Origin: Deltaproteobacteria bacterium
GTDB lineage: Bacteria > Myxococcota_A > Polyangia > Polyangiales > Ga0077539
NCBI GenBank assembly: GCA_030694465.1
Contig: JAUXYJ010000099.1
Coordinates: forward strand, 41,865 to 105,864
Direction of reading: 5' to 3'
DNA: 64,000 nt
This document shows positions 33,349 to 41,873 of the stretch, piece after piece. Within the stretch, counting starts at the first letter, position 1. Each line of letters opens with the position of its first letter. A program made the position numbers and the translations under genes. Under the pieces are notes generated by a model. It ran no database searches. It had not been told where the DNA came from and saw nothing but the letters and a program-made list of their open reading frames with translations.

Positions 33349-33852
33349 ATGCAAAGAATCCCCGCTGTTTTCTCGCTCGCATTTGCACTCACGGCCACAG
33401 CCTGCGGAGGGGCCGCGGCAACCCAGACCGACCCCGCGAACGCCACCGTCACCGCAGCTTCAGGCGGCGAGCATGCAGGACACGGAGACCACCACGCAGG
33501 CGCCTCCAACCCCACCGGCGCGGCCGTCGTGGCACCTGGCATGGCGAGCGTCGGTGACCGCACCACGTGCCCCGTCTCGGGCGAAGAGTTTGTCGTGACC
33601 GCGACCTCGCCCAGCGTCGTGCACGAGGGCCGCACGTACTACCTGTGCTGCCCAGGTTGCACCGAGCGCTTTCGCGCAAACCCCGCGCAGTATCTCCAGC
33701 GCAACGCCACCGTCGCCAGCGCCGCGGTCACGCCCGCAGCAGCCCCCGCGGCAACGCCCGCAGCAACGCCCGCAGCAACGCCCGCAGCAGCCCCCGCAGC
33801 AGCCCCCGCAGCAGCTCCCGCAGCGACCTCGCACGCAGGCCACCGTCACTAA
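33349..33852 (+). CDS. YHS-domain lipoprotein with His-rich ends
   Basis: A 167-residue lipoprotein (lipobox TATAC, Cys 19). The tether contains 'GGEHAGHGDHHAGAS'. The YHS-type metal-binding domain is 'TTCPVSGEEFVVTATSPSV' followed by 'GRTYYLCCPGCTERFRANP' (about residues 67-110), with a Cys pair and CCPGC as likely ligands for Cu or another soft metal. The tail is a Pro/Ala repeat coded by tandem 12-bp units and ends HAGHRH. A role in envelope metal binding or delivery is likely. ATG 33349 is preferred to the upstream start at 33304. Confidence 0.82.
   Translation: MQRIPAVFSLAFALTATACGGAAATQTDPANATVTAASGGEHAGHGDHHAGASNPTGAAVVAPGMASVGDRTTCPVSGEEFVVTATSPSVVHEGRTYYLCCPGCTERFRANPAQYLQRNATVASAAVTPAAAPAATPAATPAATPAAAPAAAPAAAPAATSHAGHRH
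33735..33825 (+). repeat. Tandem 12-bp coding repeat (Ala/Pro tail)
   Basis: The unit GCAACGCCCGCA and its variants GCAGCCCCCGCA and GCAGCTCCCGCA are repeated about seven times in frame, encoding A-T/A-P-A. Such repeats change copy number by slippage, giving a tail of variable length. It lies inside the YHS lipoprotein gene. Confidence 0.75.
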
Positions 33853-33855
33853 ACG

Positions 33856-35025
33856 CTAGAGCCCCATGATCTTGGCGATGTAGTACCGCATGGTCTCGCT
33901 GGTCCCGCCGCCGATGCGAAAGAGCCGCTGATCGCGCCAAGCGCGCGCGATGCGGTACTCCTCAATGTAGCCCGCGCCGCCGTGGATCTGCATCATTTGG
34001 TCTGCGACCTCAGAGATCATGTCGCCCACAAAGACCTTCGCCATCGAGATCAGCTTGGTCGTCTCAAACGAGACGCTCTGGTGCGTGACGTACTTCTCTT
34101 CGTTGTACCCCTCACAAGCGCGATAGGTCAGCGAATGCGCTGCCTCGATCTTGATCGCGAGATCAGCAATCTTGTGTTGCCACAGCTCGCGTTTGATCAC
34201 AGGCTTGCCAAACACCACACGGTCTCGCGCATAGGCGATGCCCTCTTCGAGCGAGAGCCTTGCGCCCGCGACGCTGGTGGCACAGCCGATCAGCCGCTCG
34301 CTCTGAAAGTTCTGCATGAGGTACTGAAACCCCATGCCCTCTTCGCCGAGGCGATAGCGCACGGGGACCTTCACGTCTTCGAAGAAGAGCTCGGCCGTGT
34401 CGCTTGACCAGTTGCCGACCTTCTTGAGCTTTTTGGACACATGAAATCCAGGCAAATTCGTCGGGACCAAGATCACCGAGATCCCGGCATGTCCCGCGTC
34501 AGGGTCGGTCTTTGCGAACAACGTGATGAAGTCCGCGCGCGTCCCGTTGGTGATGTAGGTCTTGGACCCGTTGATAATGTAGTCGTCGCCCACGCGCTTG
34601 GCCGTCGTGCGGATGCCCGCGACGTCTGAGCCTGCGCCAGGCTCGCTCACCCCGAGGGCCGCGATTTTCTCGCCGCGGAGGGCCGGCGCGAGAAACTCGT
34701 CAATGTGATGTTTCTCGCCCAAATCGCCGATGATCGGGGTGGCCATGTCGCTCTGAACGAGCAGCGCCATCGGCACGCCCGCGCAGCCCATCCGTGGCAG
34801 CTCTTCGGCCTTGGCCATCGAGAACCAATAGTCCCCGCCGCCGCCCCCCTGCGCTTCGGGATAGTGCGCGCCCAAGATCCCAAGCGCACCCGCGCGCTCA
34901 AACACCCAGCGCGGAAACAGCTCGTCTTCTTCCCACTGGTCCACGTGGGGGGCACACTCTTTCTCGCAGAATTGCCTCACCGTTCGACGAAACGCCTCAT
35001 GCTCTTCGGTAAAATGCGACGCCAT
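33856..35025 (-). CDS. Acyl-CoA dehydrogenase (about 389 aa)
   Basis: A typical-length acyl-CoA dehydrogenase: N-terminal helical domain ('EEHEAFRRTVRQFCEKECAP'), FAD/substrate motif 'ALGVSEPGAGSDVAGIRTTA', 'YIINGSKTYITNGTRADF', the second half 'RDRVVFGKPVIKRELWQHKI', and the C-terminal 'MQIHGGAGYIEEYRIARAWRD' and 'RIGGGTSETMRYYIAKIMGL'. The catalytic Glu appears within the 'GTSE' region, as in short/medium-chain and isovaleryl types. Two TetR-like operators lie 66-104 bp upstream. It feeds electrons to ETF and probably acts in beta-oxidation or amino-acid catabolism with the enzyme at 29391. Confidence 0.9.
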   Translation of the reverse strand: MASHFTEEHEAFRRTVRQFCEKECAPHVDQWEEDELFPRWVFERAGALGILGAHYPEAQGGGGGDYWFSMAKAEELPRMGCAGVPMALLVQSDMATPIIGDLGEKHHIDEFLAPALRGEKIAALGVSEPGAGSDVAGIRTTAKRVGDDYIINGSKTYITNGTRADFITLFAKTDPDAGHAGISVILVPTNLPGFHVSKKLKKVGNWSSDTAELFFEDVKVPVRYRLGEEGMGFQYLMQNFQSERLIGCATSVAGARLSLEEGIAYARDRVVFGKPVIKRELWQHKIADLAIKIEAAHSLTYRACEGYNEEKYVTHQSVSFETTKLISMAKVFVGDMISEVADQMMQIHGGAGYIEEYRIARAWRDQRLFRIGGGTSETMRYYIAKIMGL

Positions 35026-35090
35026 TGGTCACTCTCGCCCTCTTCGCTTGGTGCAGCGCTCCTCGCCCGCTCGCGAGACCGTCTGCGATG

Positions 35091-35129
35091 ACTGAATCAC
35101 CGTTCAGAAAAACTGAATGGCCATTCAAT
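35091..35129. promoter_or_regulatory. Two TetR-like operators, 21 bp apart
   Basis: Site 1 is ACTGAATCACCGTTCAGA (35091-35108) and site 2 is ACTGAATGGCCATTCAAT (35112-35129). Both share the ACTGAAT-N4-RTTCA form of the site at 31402. Their centres are 21 bp, or two helical turns, apart. They lie between the divergent acyl-CoA dehydrogenase (start 35025) and TAXI-protein (start 35229) genes. Confidence 0.75.
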
Positions 35130-35228
35130 GCGTACTCTCTCGCGCGAGTCACGACAAGCGCGCACCGTTGTCATCTCCGTGCGCATTGAGCGAAGCTCTC
35201 TCCGCTCTCACTCCCACAGTGCCCTGCG

Positions 35229-36545
35229 ATGACCCAACCACCGCCCCGACCTCGACCTCACGCTCGCTCTCGTCGCGCCGCGCTCGCGCTGGGACTCTCA
35301 GCGCTCACGGGCGCGGGAGCGCTCTGGTACTCGCGGCGCAAGCAGGTCGTGCGGCTCGGGACCGGCGTCCGTGATGGCTCGTTCTTCGCGCTGGGACGCA
35401 CGCTGCAGACGGTGATCTCGCGCCGGGCCCCCAACATCCAGATCGAGGTCATCTCGACGGGCGGCTCGCTTGAGAACCTCGCCCTCTTGCGCGCGGGGCG
35501 TGTGGACCTCGCGTTTGCATCGAGCGCGGTCCCGCCAGTCGAAGGGCTCTCGCTGTTGACCCCAATGGGCGACGAGCTCGCGCATATTCTCGTCCGCAAA
35601 TCGCTCGCGATCACCGACCCCTCGGGGCTCGCAGGGCACGCGGTGAGCGTGGGCCCTGAGCAATCCGGGACGCGCTACGCGGCCCTGCGGATCCTCGCGC
35701 ACTTTGGCCTCACCCCAGGTCGCTTTCGCCCCCTGGCGCTCTCGCCGCACGCCGCCGAGGCCGCGTTTGCAGCGGGCACCGTGGACGCTGTGTTTATCCT
35801 TGGCGCCCTGCGCGATCCCGCGGTCGATCGCATGCTCGATCGCGACGACATCACGCTGCTCTCGCTGGGCGCGAGCGACACCGCGGGCTCTGCGCTCGAT
35901 GGGCTGTGCTCGGATGCGCCCGGCTTTGAGCGCTCGGTAATCCCAGTGCTCGCCTACGGAGCCGCGCCCACGACCCCCATCGGCACCGTCCGTGGCACGA
36001 CGTACCTGCTCGGCCGCGACGCGCTCGATCCCTCGCTGTGTGCGTCCATCACCGAGAGCGTGTTTCTTGAGAAGGTCGCCCTCGCGCGCATTGATCCCTC
36101 GCTCGCGCGCTTGTCCGAGACCTTTGACCGCAGCGCGATCGCGTATCCGATTCATCCTGGCGCAGACCGCTATTTTCGGCGTGACGCGCCCACTTTTTTA
36201 GAGCGCTACGCCGACCCGATTTCGCTCGGAATGTCTCTCCTCGCGGTGCTCTGGTCCGGCGCCAATGCGCTTCGTACGGCCGCCCAACGCACACGCTTGC
36301 ATCGCATGGACGACGTGCACCGCGAGGTCACAGAGCTCGAAGAGCGCGCGCGCACGGCGTCCGAACAGAGCGGCGCGACCAACATCATCGTGTCAGTCCA
36401 CAGCGACGCAGACACGCTACGGACGCGTGTATTTGACCAATTGGTCGAAGGACGCTTCGTGGCCGACGACGCGTTTCGCGTCTTGGTGTTGCGGCTCGAT
36501 GGGCTGATCGCGCGATGCGACCGGAGCCTCCGACACACACACTAA
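35229..36545 (+). CDS. TAXI-family TRAP substrate-binding protein
   Basis: A 438-residue protein. A basic N terminus and one hydrophobic segment ('AALALGLSALTGAGALW') form a Tat-like or uncleaved signal (RSRRAA). The ligand-binding core has 'LGTGVRDGSFFALGRTLQTV', 'EVISTGGSLENLALLRAGRV', 'DLAFASSAV', 'VGPEQSGTRYAALRIL' and 'AAGTVDAVFILGA'. After about residue 330 there is a second hydrophobic segment and a helical, acidic C-terminal domain. TAXI proteins usually deliver glutamate-like or unknown ligands to TRAP permeases, but no DctQM-type permease is adjacent, so this may be a sensor or orphan receptor. Start ATG 35229. Confidence 0.85.
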   Translation: MTQPPPRPRPHARSRRAALALGLSALTGAGALWYSRRKQVVRLGTGVRDGSFFALGRTLQTVISRRAPNIQIEVISTGGSLENLALLRAGRVDLAFASSAVPPVEGLSLLTPMGDELAHILVRKSLAITDPSGLAGHAVSVGPEQSGTRYAALRILAHFGLTPGRFRPLALSPHAAEAAFAAGTVDAVFILGALRDPAVDRMLDRDDITLLSLGASDTAGSALDGLCSDAPGFERSVIPVLAYGAAPTTPIGTVRGTTYLLGRDALDPSLCASITESVFLEKVALARIDPSLARLSETFDRSAIAYPIHPGADRYFRRDAPTFLERYADPISLGMSLLAVLWSGANALRTAAQRTRLHRMDDVHREVTELEERARTASEQSGATNIIVSVHSDADTLRTRVFDQLVEGRFVADDAFRVLVLRLDGLIARCDRSLRHTH

Positions 36546-36557
36546 GACCCTGCGAAA

Positions 36558-37532
36558 TCAGCCGCCGTGTGCGCCTGCGTCGCCCATGGGCGCCTCGGCT
36601 GCGTGTGCACCGTGTGCACCATGCGCCCCGTGGCCACCGTCTGCGCTGCCCTCGCGGTTGACCTGGATGCGTCGCTCAACGTGATTAAACGGCCCTGCCA
36701 CGGGCTGCCCATCGGGACCCAAGAGATCGAGCACGATCGTGTGCTCACCGTTCTGCAAGTTCACGATGTAGTGAGGCGCCCACTCGACCATCTCGCCCGT
36801 GGTGCTGCCATCGATCACGTAGCGCACGCGGTGCCCCGTAGCCGAGAGCGCAGGGACATTCGTCAGGTAAAAATCAAGCAAAACGCGCTCTGCGTCCGCA
36901 CCGTTGTAGGCCCCTTTGGGTCGCGAGTAGGTCAGCATGGGCGCACGCGGCGCGGGGTTGTTCTCGTTTGAGCGACGTCCCACGTGAAAGGTCACCGAGG
37001 CAAACGCGCCATCGCGCTTGACCGACTCATGCGTGGACCAACCCGGAAAAGCGCGCAGCGTGTGGGTCCCCGGCGTCAGGCCCTCGATGCGGTGCGCTTC
37101 GCTCGGGTTATCAATCCGGATGTACGGGTTGTTGTCCAAGATCAAGTGCACATGGCGGCCATCTTGCGGCGCGGGCCAGTCGCGAACATTGAGCCGCACA
37201 TCAAGCGTCGTCCCTGACACCGTGGCGTTGGGAGCGGGAGAAACAATGCGCACACTGGGACGCAAATTTGCAGGGATTTCGGTGCGCGGTCCCACCACGA
37301 CAGCCACCGGTGGCGGGGGCGGCGGGGGTGGCATCGGCGCAGCCTCCATCGCGTCGGCGACCATGCCCCCGTCGTCCATGTTCGAGAGCACCTCCGCGTT
37401 GCCCAAGTTTGTAGAGCCGCCCGAGCTCGCGCCGTTGGCGCCGTCCGTGGACGAGCCCCCGTTGCATTGAACCATCGCGGCCACACCGGCGAGAGCCAGC
37501 ATCGCGCAGAGAATCTTTCGCTGAATCTTCAT
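36558..37532 (-). CDS. Lipoprotein with Ig-like domain and His/Gly-rich tail
   Basis: A 324-residue lipoprotein (lipobox AMVQC, Cys 23). A Gly/Ser tether and a run of eight prolines (about 68-75) precede a beta-sandwich region ('VRIVSPAPNATVSGTTLDVR', 'HVHLILDNNPYIRIDN', 'LTPGTHTLRAFPGWSTHESV') and a second similar region. The C-terminal tail 'GGHGAHGAHGAHAAE' could bind metal. The 'N-P-x-I-R-I-D' and 'HLILDN' features resemble carbohydrate- or ligand-binding Ig-like modules. GGAG six bases before ATG 37532 decides the start. Function unknown. Confidence 0.75.
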   Translation of the reverse strand: MKIQRKILCAMLALAGVAAMVQCNGGSSTDGANGASSGGSTNLGNAEVLSNMDDGGMVADAMEAAPMPPPPPPPPVAVVVGPRTEIPANLRPSVRIVSPAPNATVSGTTLDVRLNVRDWPAPQDGRHVHLILDNNPYIRIDNPSEAHRIEGLTPGTHTLRAFPGWSTHESVKRDGAFASVTFHVGRRSNENNPAPRAPMLTYSRPKGAYNGADAERVLLDFYLTNVPALSATGHRVRYVIDGSTTGEMVEWAPHYIVNLQNGEHTIVLDLLGPDGQPVAGPFNHVERRIQVNREGSADGGHGAHGAHGAHAAEAPMGDAGAHGG

Positions 37533-37663
37533 CACAAACTCCAGAGCAGGGACAAGCGCTCCGTTGCGCGCCCTGCGCCCGACGGTCCTACCGCGTTCGC
37601 GCCCCGATGTGCAGCCCCTGCCCGCTCAAAGATCCATGCACGAGCGCTCGTACATTCCCCACT

Positions 37664-39736
37664 TCACGCGCACGGAATGCACGACCCACAGCGCCCATTG
37701 CAGCACGAACCAAGACATCGCGTGCCGCAACTACCGCAGTTGCGCGGGTCGTTGTCGACGTCGATCTCGTAGCCATCCAAGGGATTTCCGTTGCAGTCCG
37801 CAGTGCGAGGATCGCAGGTAAATCCCTGATAACAGCGGCCCGAGATGCAGCTCACGTTGCTGCCGACACCGCAGCGATAGCCACACGCGCCACAGTTGCC
37901 CGTGTCGGTGTTGGTGTTGACACAGACCCCGTTGCACGCGGTCTGCCCAGCAGGACAAACACACGCGCCGTTTGAGCACACGCCCGAGCTGCAACGTAAG
38001 CCACACGCACCACAGTTGCTCGGGTTGCTGCGCGTCTCGGTCTCGCAACCGTTCGCCGCAGCGCCATCGCAGTTGGCAAAGCCCGCATTGCACGTGGCCA
38101 CGGTGCACGCGCTGTTGGTGCACGCCGCCGTCGCGTTGGCCAACGCACACGCAGCACCGCACCCGCCGCAGTGGCTCGCGCTCGAGCGAGTGTCCACCTC
38201 GCAGCCGTTTGCGATCACACCATCACAGTCGCCAAAGAAGCGATCACAGCCCCCCGAGCGACACGCGCCCGCAGCACAATCCGGGATGCCGTTGGGGTAC
38301 GCGCAGCGCGTCCCACATGCACCACAGTTGTTAATATTCGTCTGCGTATTTGCACATGTTCCGCTGCACAAGACCTCGCCCGGGCCGCAGCCCGTGACGC
38401 ACATCCGGGTGGCCGCGCTGCACATGGGCGCGCTCGATCCACACGCGCTGCCACACGCGCCACAGTTCGCCGGTGTGTTCAGCGCGGTCTCACACCCGTT
38501 GGCCGCGTTGCCGTCACAGTTGCCAAACCCCGTCGCGCACGTACCGATCGCGCATGCGCCCGCAGTGCACGACGCGCCCGCGTTGGCAAAGCTGCAGGTT
38601 CGTCCACACGCACCGCAGTTGCTCGTGGTGTTAACCGGAGTCTCGCAGCCGTTTGCAGCCATCGTGTCGCAGTTGCCAAAGCCCACGTTGCAAGCCCCGA
38701 GCGTGCACGCCCCAGAGCTGCAGGTCGCTGTCGCGTTGGCAAACATGCACCGTGTGCCACACACGCCGCAGTTGCTCACGTTGCTGCGGGTGTCTACTTC
38801 GCACCCGTTGGCCGCGTTTCCGTCGCAGTCTGCAAAGCCGGGATTGCAAGCAAATCCGCAGACGCCCGCGCTACAGCTCGAGGCCGCGTTGGCGCGCGCT
38901 GGGCACGCCGTGCCGCACGCTCCACAGCTCGTCGCGCTGCTGCGAAGATCCACCTCGCAGCCGTTGCTCGCGTTGCCGTCGCAGTTGCCATAGCCCGAGG
39001 CACACGTGACCCCGCAGCGCCCCGCAGCGCAGGTCGCCGACGCGTTCGCGCCCGTTGGACATGCCGTGCCACAGGCACCGCACGACATCGCATCCGTCTG
39101 CAAATTAACACACGTTGTGCCACATCGCGTGAGCCCCGTGCCGCAGCCCGAGCCGCACATCGCGCGCAAAGGATCCGAGCACATCGGCGTCGCGCCCGAG
39201 CACGCGTTGCCGCAACGACCACAGTTTGTCTCGCTGTTGAGCGCAGTCTCGCAGCCGTTGGCCGAGTTGCCATCGCAGTCGCCAAAGCCTGGGTTGCACG
39301 TGGACGCGCAGCGGCCCATCGCGCAGCTCACGACCGCGTTGGGCCGGCTGCCACACTCGGCATTGCAACCGCCACAATTGCGGATGTCCGTCTGAAAATC
39401 AAAGCCCTCGTCCACCATGCCGTCGCAGTCATCGTCGACGCCATTGCAGCGCTCTGCGCCGGTCGGAACGCACGCGTCCCCCGCAGGCCCCGCCTCGGCC
39501 CCTGTGCCCGCTTCTCGGCCCGCCTCGGGCCCTTCAAGCGCGTCCATGTCCCGCGTGGCGTCCATGGTCGCGATCGCGTCCGCGCCGCCCTGTACGTCCT
39601 CAGGGATCACCACACGGTCCGCGTTGCTGCTTCGATCTTCAGTGCTCCCGTCGACAATCCGCGACGGATTGACCGAGGTGCATCCAGCCATGACAGCCAC
39701 AAGAGAGAGAGAGCGGGCAAAGATCAAAGTGCGCAT
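37664..39736 (-). CDS. MopE-like Cys-repeat lipoprotein, 690 aa
   Basis: The protein starts MRTLIFARSLSLVAVMAGC with a lipobox, then an Asp/Ala/Glu tether. The MopE-like metal-binding motif 'ERCNGVDDDCDGMVDEGF' follows at about 90-110. Around ten to twelve repeats of roughly 45-50 residues continue to the C terminus. Each has 'NCGACG..C', then 'A.C..G.C', then 'G..NCDG.AANGCE', in which paired cysteines and Asp/Asn pattern the fold. Such proteins are common in Myxococcota and often carry spurious product names. The last repeats ('CGSCCNGRCGSC') are shortened. It is likely a surface or extracellular rod whose copper or calcium binding is possible but not shown. Confidence 0.88.
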   Translation of the reverse strand: MRTLIFARSLSLVAVMAGCTSVNPSRIVDGSTEDRSSNADRVVIPEDVQGGADAIATMDATRDMDALEGPEAGREAGTGAEAGPAGDACVPTGAERCNGVDDDCDGMVDEGFDFQTDIRNCGGCNAECGSRPNAVVSCAMGRCASTCNPGFGDCDGNSANGCETALNSETNCGRCGNACSGATPMCSDPLRAMCGSGCGTGLTRCGTTCVNLQTDAMSCGACGTACPTGANASATCAAGRCGVTCASGYGNCDGNASNGCEVDLRSSATSCGACGTACPARANAASSCSAGVCGFACNPGFADCDGNAANGCEVDTRSNVSNCGVCGTRCMFANATATCSSGACTLGACNVGFGNCDTMAANGCETPVNTTSNCGACGRTCSFANAGASCTAGACAIGTCATGFGNCDGNAANGCETALNTPANCGACGSACGSSAPMCSAATRMCVTGCGPGEVLCSGTCANTQTNINNCGACGTRCAYPNGIPDCAAGACRSGGCDRFFGDCDGVIANGCEVDTRSSASHCGGCGAACALANATAACTNSACTVATCNAGFANCDGAAANGCETETRSNPSNCGACGLRCSSGVCSNGACVCPAGQTACNGVCVNTNTDTGNCGACGYRCGVGSNVSCISGRCYQGFTCDPRTADCNGNPLDGYEIDVDNDPRNCGSCGTRCLGSCCNGRCGSCIPCA

Positions 39737-39871
39737 AGACCTGCATTCTATCCCGCGGATTGACGCAACGGGAGAGCCTCCTTGACGCTTGCGCGCACAT
39801 GAGCGTTCATCTCCGCACTCAGCACACTCACCCCAGTGCTCACGCAGAGCGCAGCCCTCACGAGAACAACA

Positions 39872-40417
39872 ATGAGCGAATTGGCATGGATTCCGATGAT
39901 GGTCCTGATGATCGGAGGAGGGTATGCGTACTACTTCTTCGTCCAGCGGCCCAAGATGCTCGCGGCCGGACCGATGGGCATGTACTACAGTTTTTTCAAG
40001 GGGCTCCCGCAAGGCGAGCAGCTCATGAACGTGTGGCAGGCCCAGCAATACCGCGGACCATTGATCCCCGGCAGCGAGGTCACCACCGGCGAGAAAGCCG
40101 CCAACGTCGCAGCGGCGTTTGTGGGCGTACAGTTCGTCGACGCGACCTGGCACCTCGCGCTCACCAATCGCAATCGCGTGCTTTTTGCCACGGACAACGA
40201 GATCAAGCACACCCACGACCGAGGCAACATCCGCTTCTTCGCGCAGCACGAAGCCTTTGGCGCACAGCCCGCAGGCACGAGCGCACCCACCTACGCGAGC
40301 GGCCCCATGCAGACCGCCCCCATGGCCCTCGTCGCGATAGAGACCCCGCAGTCGCGCACGGCCTATTGGATCCACCCCGAGGCCGTGGGGATCTTGTGCC
40401 AGTGGTCCCGAGGCTGA
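39872..40417 (+). CDS. Single-pass membrane protein of unknown function
   Basis: A 181-residue protein with an N-terminal hydrophobic segment (residues 5-24, 'AWIPMMVLMIGGGYAYYFFV') as a signal anchor. A soluble alpha/beta domain follows ('GMYYSFFKGLPQGEQLMNVW', 'TTGEKAANVAAAFVGVQF', 'WHLALTNRNRVLFATDNEI', 'TAYWIHPEAVGILCQW'). Repetition of 'NRNRVLFATDN' style strands suggests a PH-like beta domain, but no family is assigned. ATG 39872 (MSELAWIP) is chosen since the upstream extension is unrelated. Divergent from the Cys-repeat gene and convergent with the next gene. Confidence 0.6.
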   Translation: MSELAWIPMMVLMIGGGYAYYFFVQRPKMLAAGPMGMYYSFFKGLPQGEQLMNVWQAQQYRGPLIPGSEVTTGEKAANVAAAFVGVQFVDATWHLALTNRNRVLFATDNEIKHTHDRGNIRFFAQHEAFGAQPAGTSAPTYASGPMQTAPMALVAIETPQSRTAYWIHPEAVGILCQWSRG

Positions 40418-40423
40418 ACGAAA

Positions 40424-41113
40424 CTACAGGGACATGAGCAGCTCGCGCACCTGCGAGAGCTCGCAATCGCTGGGCAGCTGGCCCGACATAAACCACTGCG
40501 TCCATTGATCCAAGACCACGAGCGCCTGGGGAGACAGCCCATACCCCGTGTGGTCAAACGCCTCGTGATGATCAGCCAGCGGCAGCAGCCCATCGAGCCG
40601 AAGTACCGAAGACTCTTCGCCCACGATCGGCAGCTTGTCCCACAGGATCTCTGGGTATTCGCAGCGTCGAATGCGCGCGAGCATTGCCTCGGAGGTCCCC
40701 TCGCCCGCTTCATTGCGCGCTGCGCTGTGGTAGGGCGCGACGATGAATTTGGGCGGGTGGGGTGACCGCGCCAACCCCACATCCGTGCGCGCCCGCGCGG
40801 GGGTGTTGAGCACCAAGACCGGCCGCTTGGTCGCTCGCAGCACCGTGAAGACCTCTCCGCCATCGAGCGGCAACGCGGCCACCGGCGGGTCGATCCGCTG
40901 GGGATGAAAAGTGATCGGCAGCGCCTCGATCCGCAACGAGACACGCTTGTGCTCGAGCGGAGAGCCGCGGCCCTCGGGGATCAAGACATAGGGCGTCGAG
41001 GCAAAGTGCGGCACCCAGGCCCAGAGCAGATGGCCCCGCGAGGGCCGCGCACGGTCCACCGCAACCCACCACGGAGAGACCAAGCTCTGCACAGAGTCTT
41101 CAGGCCATGCCAT
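40424..41113 (-). CDS. Uncharacterised protein paired with the Panacea-like gene
   Basis: A 229-residue soluble protein with 'RPSRGHLLWAWVPHFASTPY', 'KRPVLVLNTPARARTDVGLA', 'PPKFIVAPYHSAARNE', 'RRCEYPEILWDKLPI' and 'VLDQWTQWFMSGQLPSD'. The 'KRPVLVL...VAPY' part is reminiscent of PemK/MazF-type SH3-like toxins, but the match is weak and the catalytic residues are not clear. It starts inside the end of the Panacea-like gene (14-base overlap), so they form a translationally coupled pair. A toxin role is only an inference from that arrangement. Confidence 0.6.
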   Translation of the reverse strand: MAWPEDSVQSLVSPWWVAVDRARPSRGHLLWAWVPHFASTPYVLIPEGRGSPLEHKRVSLRIEALPITFHPQRIDPPVAALPLDGGEVFTVLRATKRPVLVLNTPARARTDVGLARSPHPPKFIVAPYHSAARNEAGEGTSEAMLARIRRCEYPEILWDKLPIVGEESSVLRLDGLLPLADHHEAFDHTGYGLSPQALVVLDQWTQWFMSGQLPSDCELSQVRELLMSL

Positions 41114-41873
41114 CGCGACGCACCTCGCTGTGCCACACGCTCTCACCGACCAGACCTGCGTGGGATCCAGTCTCGATCGAGTGGCTATTTTGCTGATCAA
41201 TCCACGCAAGCCCATCGACAAAGAGCGCGTCGTAGCGCGGCGCTGGCGCCACCGGTTGCTCTGTGCGCGACAGTCGCGCAGCCATGCTCTCTGCGACACG
41301 TTGTCGAAGCCCATCGAGCTTGTCGCGCCGTCGACGCTGCTCTTTTTCGCTGAGGCTCTTGGCGTCCATCGTTGGCGCTGCGTTCGAGACCGCGAGCCCA
41401 GCAAACTGCAGCAGCTCGTCAGGCGCCGCCCGCAGCATCGGCGCGGACTGATAGACCGCGTGCAAGAGCTTGTGCAGGTCTCTGCGATACGTGCGCACTG
41501 CCCGCCGCACAGCGCTCGTCACCACCGTCGGGAGCTGCCGCTCACTGGCGCGCAGCAGGTCGTCGTCCTGCAGCTCGTAGCGCTCGGCGTGGTTCTCTGT
41601 GGCCTTGGGTTGTGCGCCGCGCGAGGTCGCCCCAGTCTTGCGCACGACCGGCGCGATGCGCGCGTGAGCCTCGAGCGCATAGGGTCCATAATGGCCAAAT
41701 ACCCAGTGAATCTCGGTAAAAGTCCTCCCCTCATGCATCCCCGCGTGGGCGAGGTCTACCAGGTACAGAACCTTCAAGAGCTGTGTGGCGTTAAGCTCGC
41801 GCTCGCCGGCGTCGAGCTGCCCAGCCGCAGCGAGCGTGAACTGCAGAACAAGATCCACGCGCTGCGCGATCAT
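41100..41873 (-). CDS. Panacea/SocA-like (DUF4065) domain protein
   Basis: A 257-residue protein. Residues 25-75 carry a segment typical of the Panacea (SocA-like) domain: 'ATQLLKVLYLVDLAHAGMHE', then 'GRTFTEIHWVFGHYGPY', where 'K.LYL.DL.H' and 'YGPY' align with the hallmark positions. The rest is helical and basic ('AVRTYRRDLHKLLHAVYQSA'). Panacea-domain proteins are antitoxins or adaptors in toxin-antitoxin and proteolysis systems. Its start at 41873 stands alone. The downstream partner overlaps by 14 bases. Assignment as antitoxin is inference from the domain and the pairing. Confidence 0.55.
   Translation of the reverse strand: MIAQRVDLVLQFTLAAAGQLDAGERELNATQLLKVLYLVDLAHAGMHEGRTFTEIHWVFGHYGPYALEAHARIAPVVRKTGATSRGAQPKATENHAERYELQDDDLLRASERQLPTVVTSAVRRAVRTYRRDLHKLLHAVYQSAPMLRAAPDELLQFAGLAVSNAAPTMDAKSLSEKEQRRRRDKLDGLRQRVAESMAARLSRTEQPVAPAPRYDALFVDGLAWIDQQNSHSIETGSHAGLVGESVWHSEVRRDGMA

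Noticed and set aside
33735..33825. The 12-bp repeats as a regulatory or CRISPR-like array
   Set aside because: They are in frame within the YHS lipoprotein gene and simply code for its Ala/Pro tail.
38171..39763. 530-aa plus-strand reading frame
   Set aside because: It is the antisense shadow of the Cys-repeat lipoprotein; the Arg/Ala/His-rich product has no domain and arises from GC-rich codon bias.
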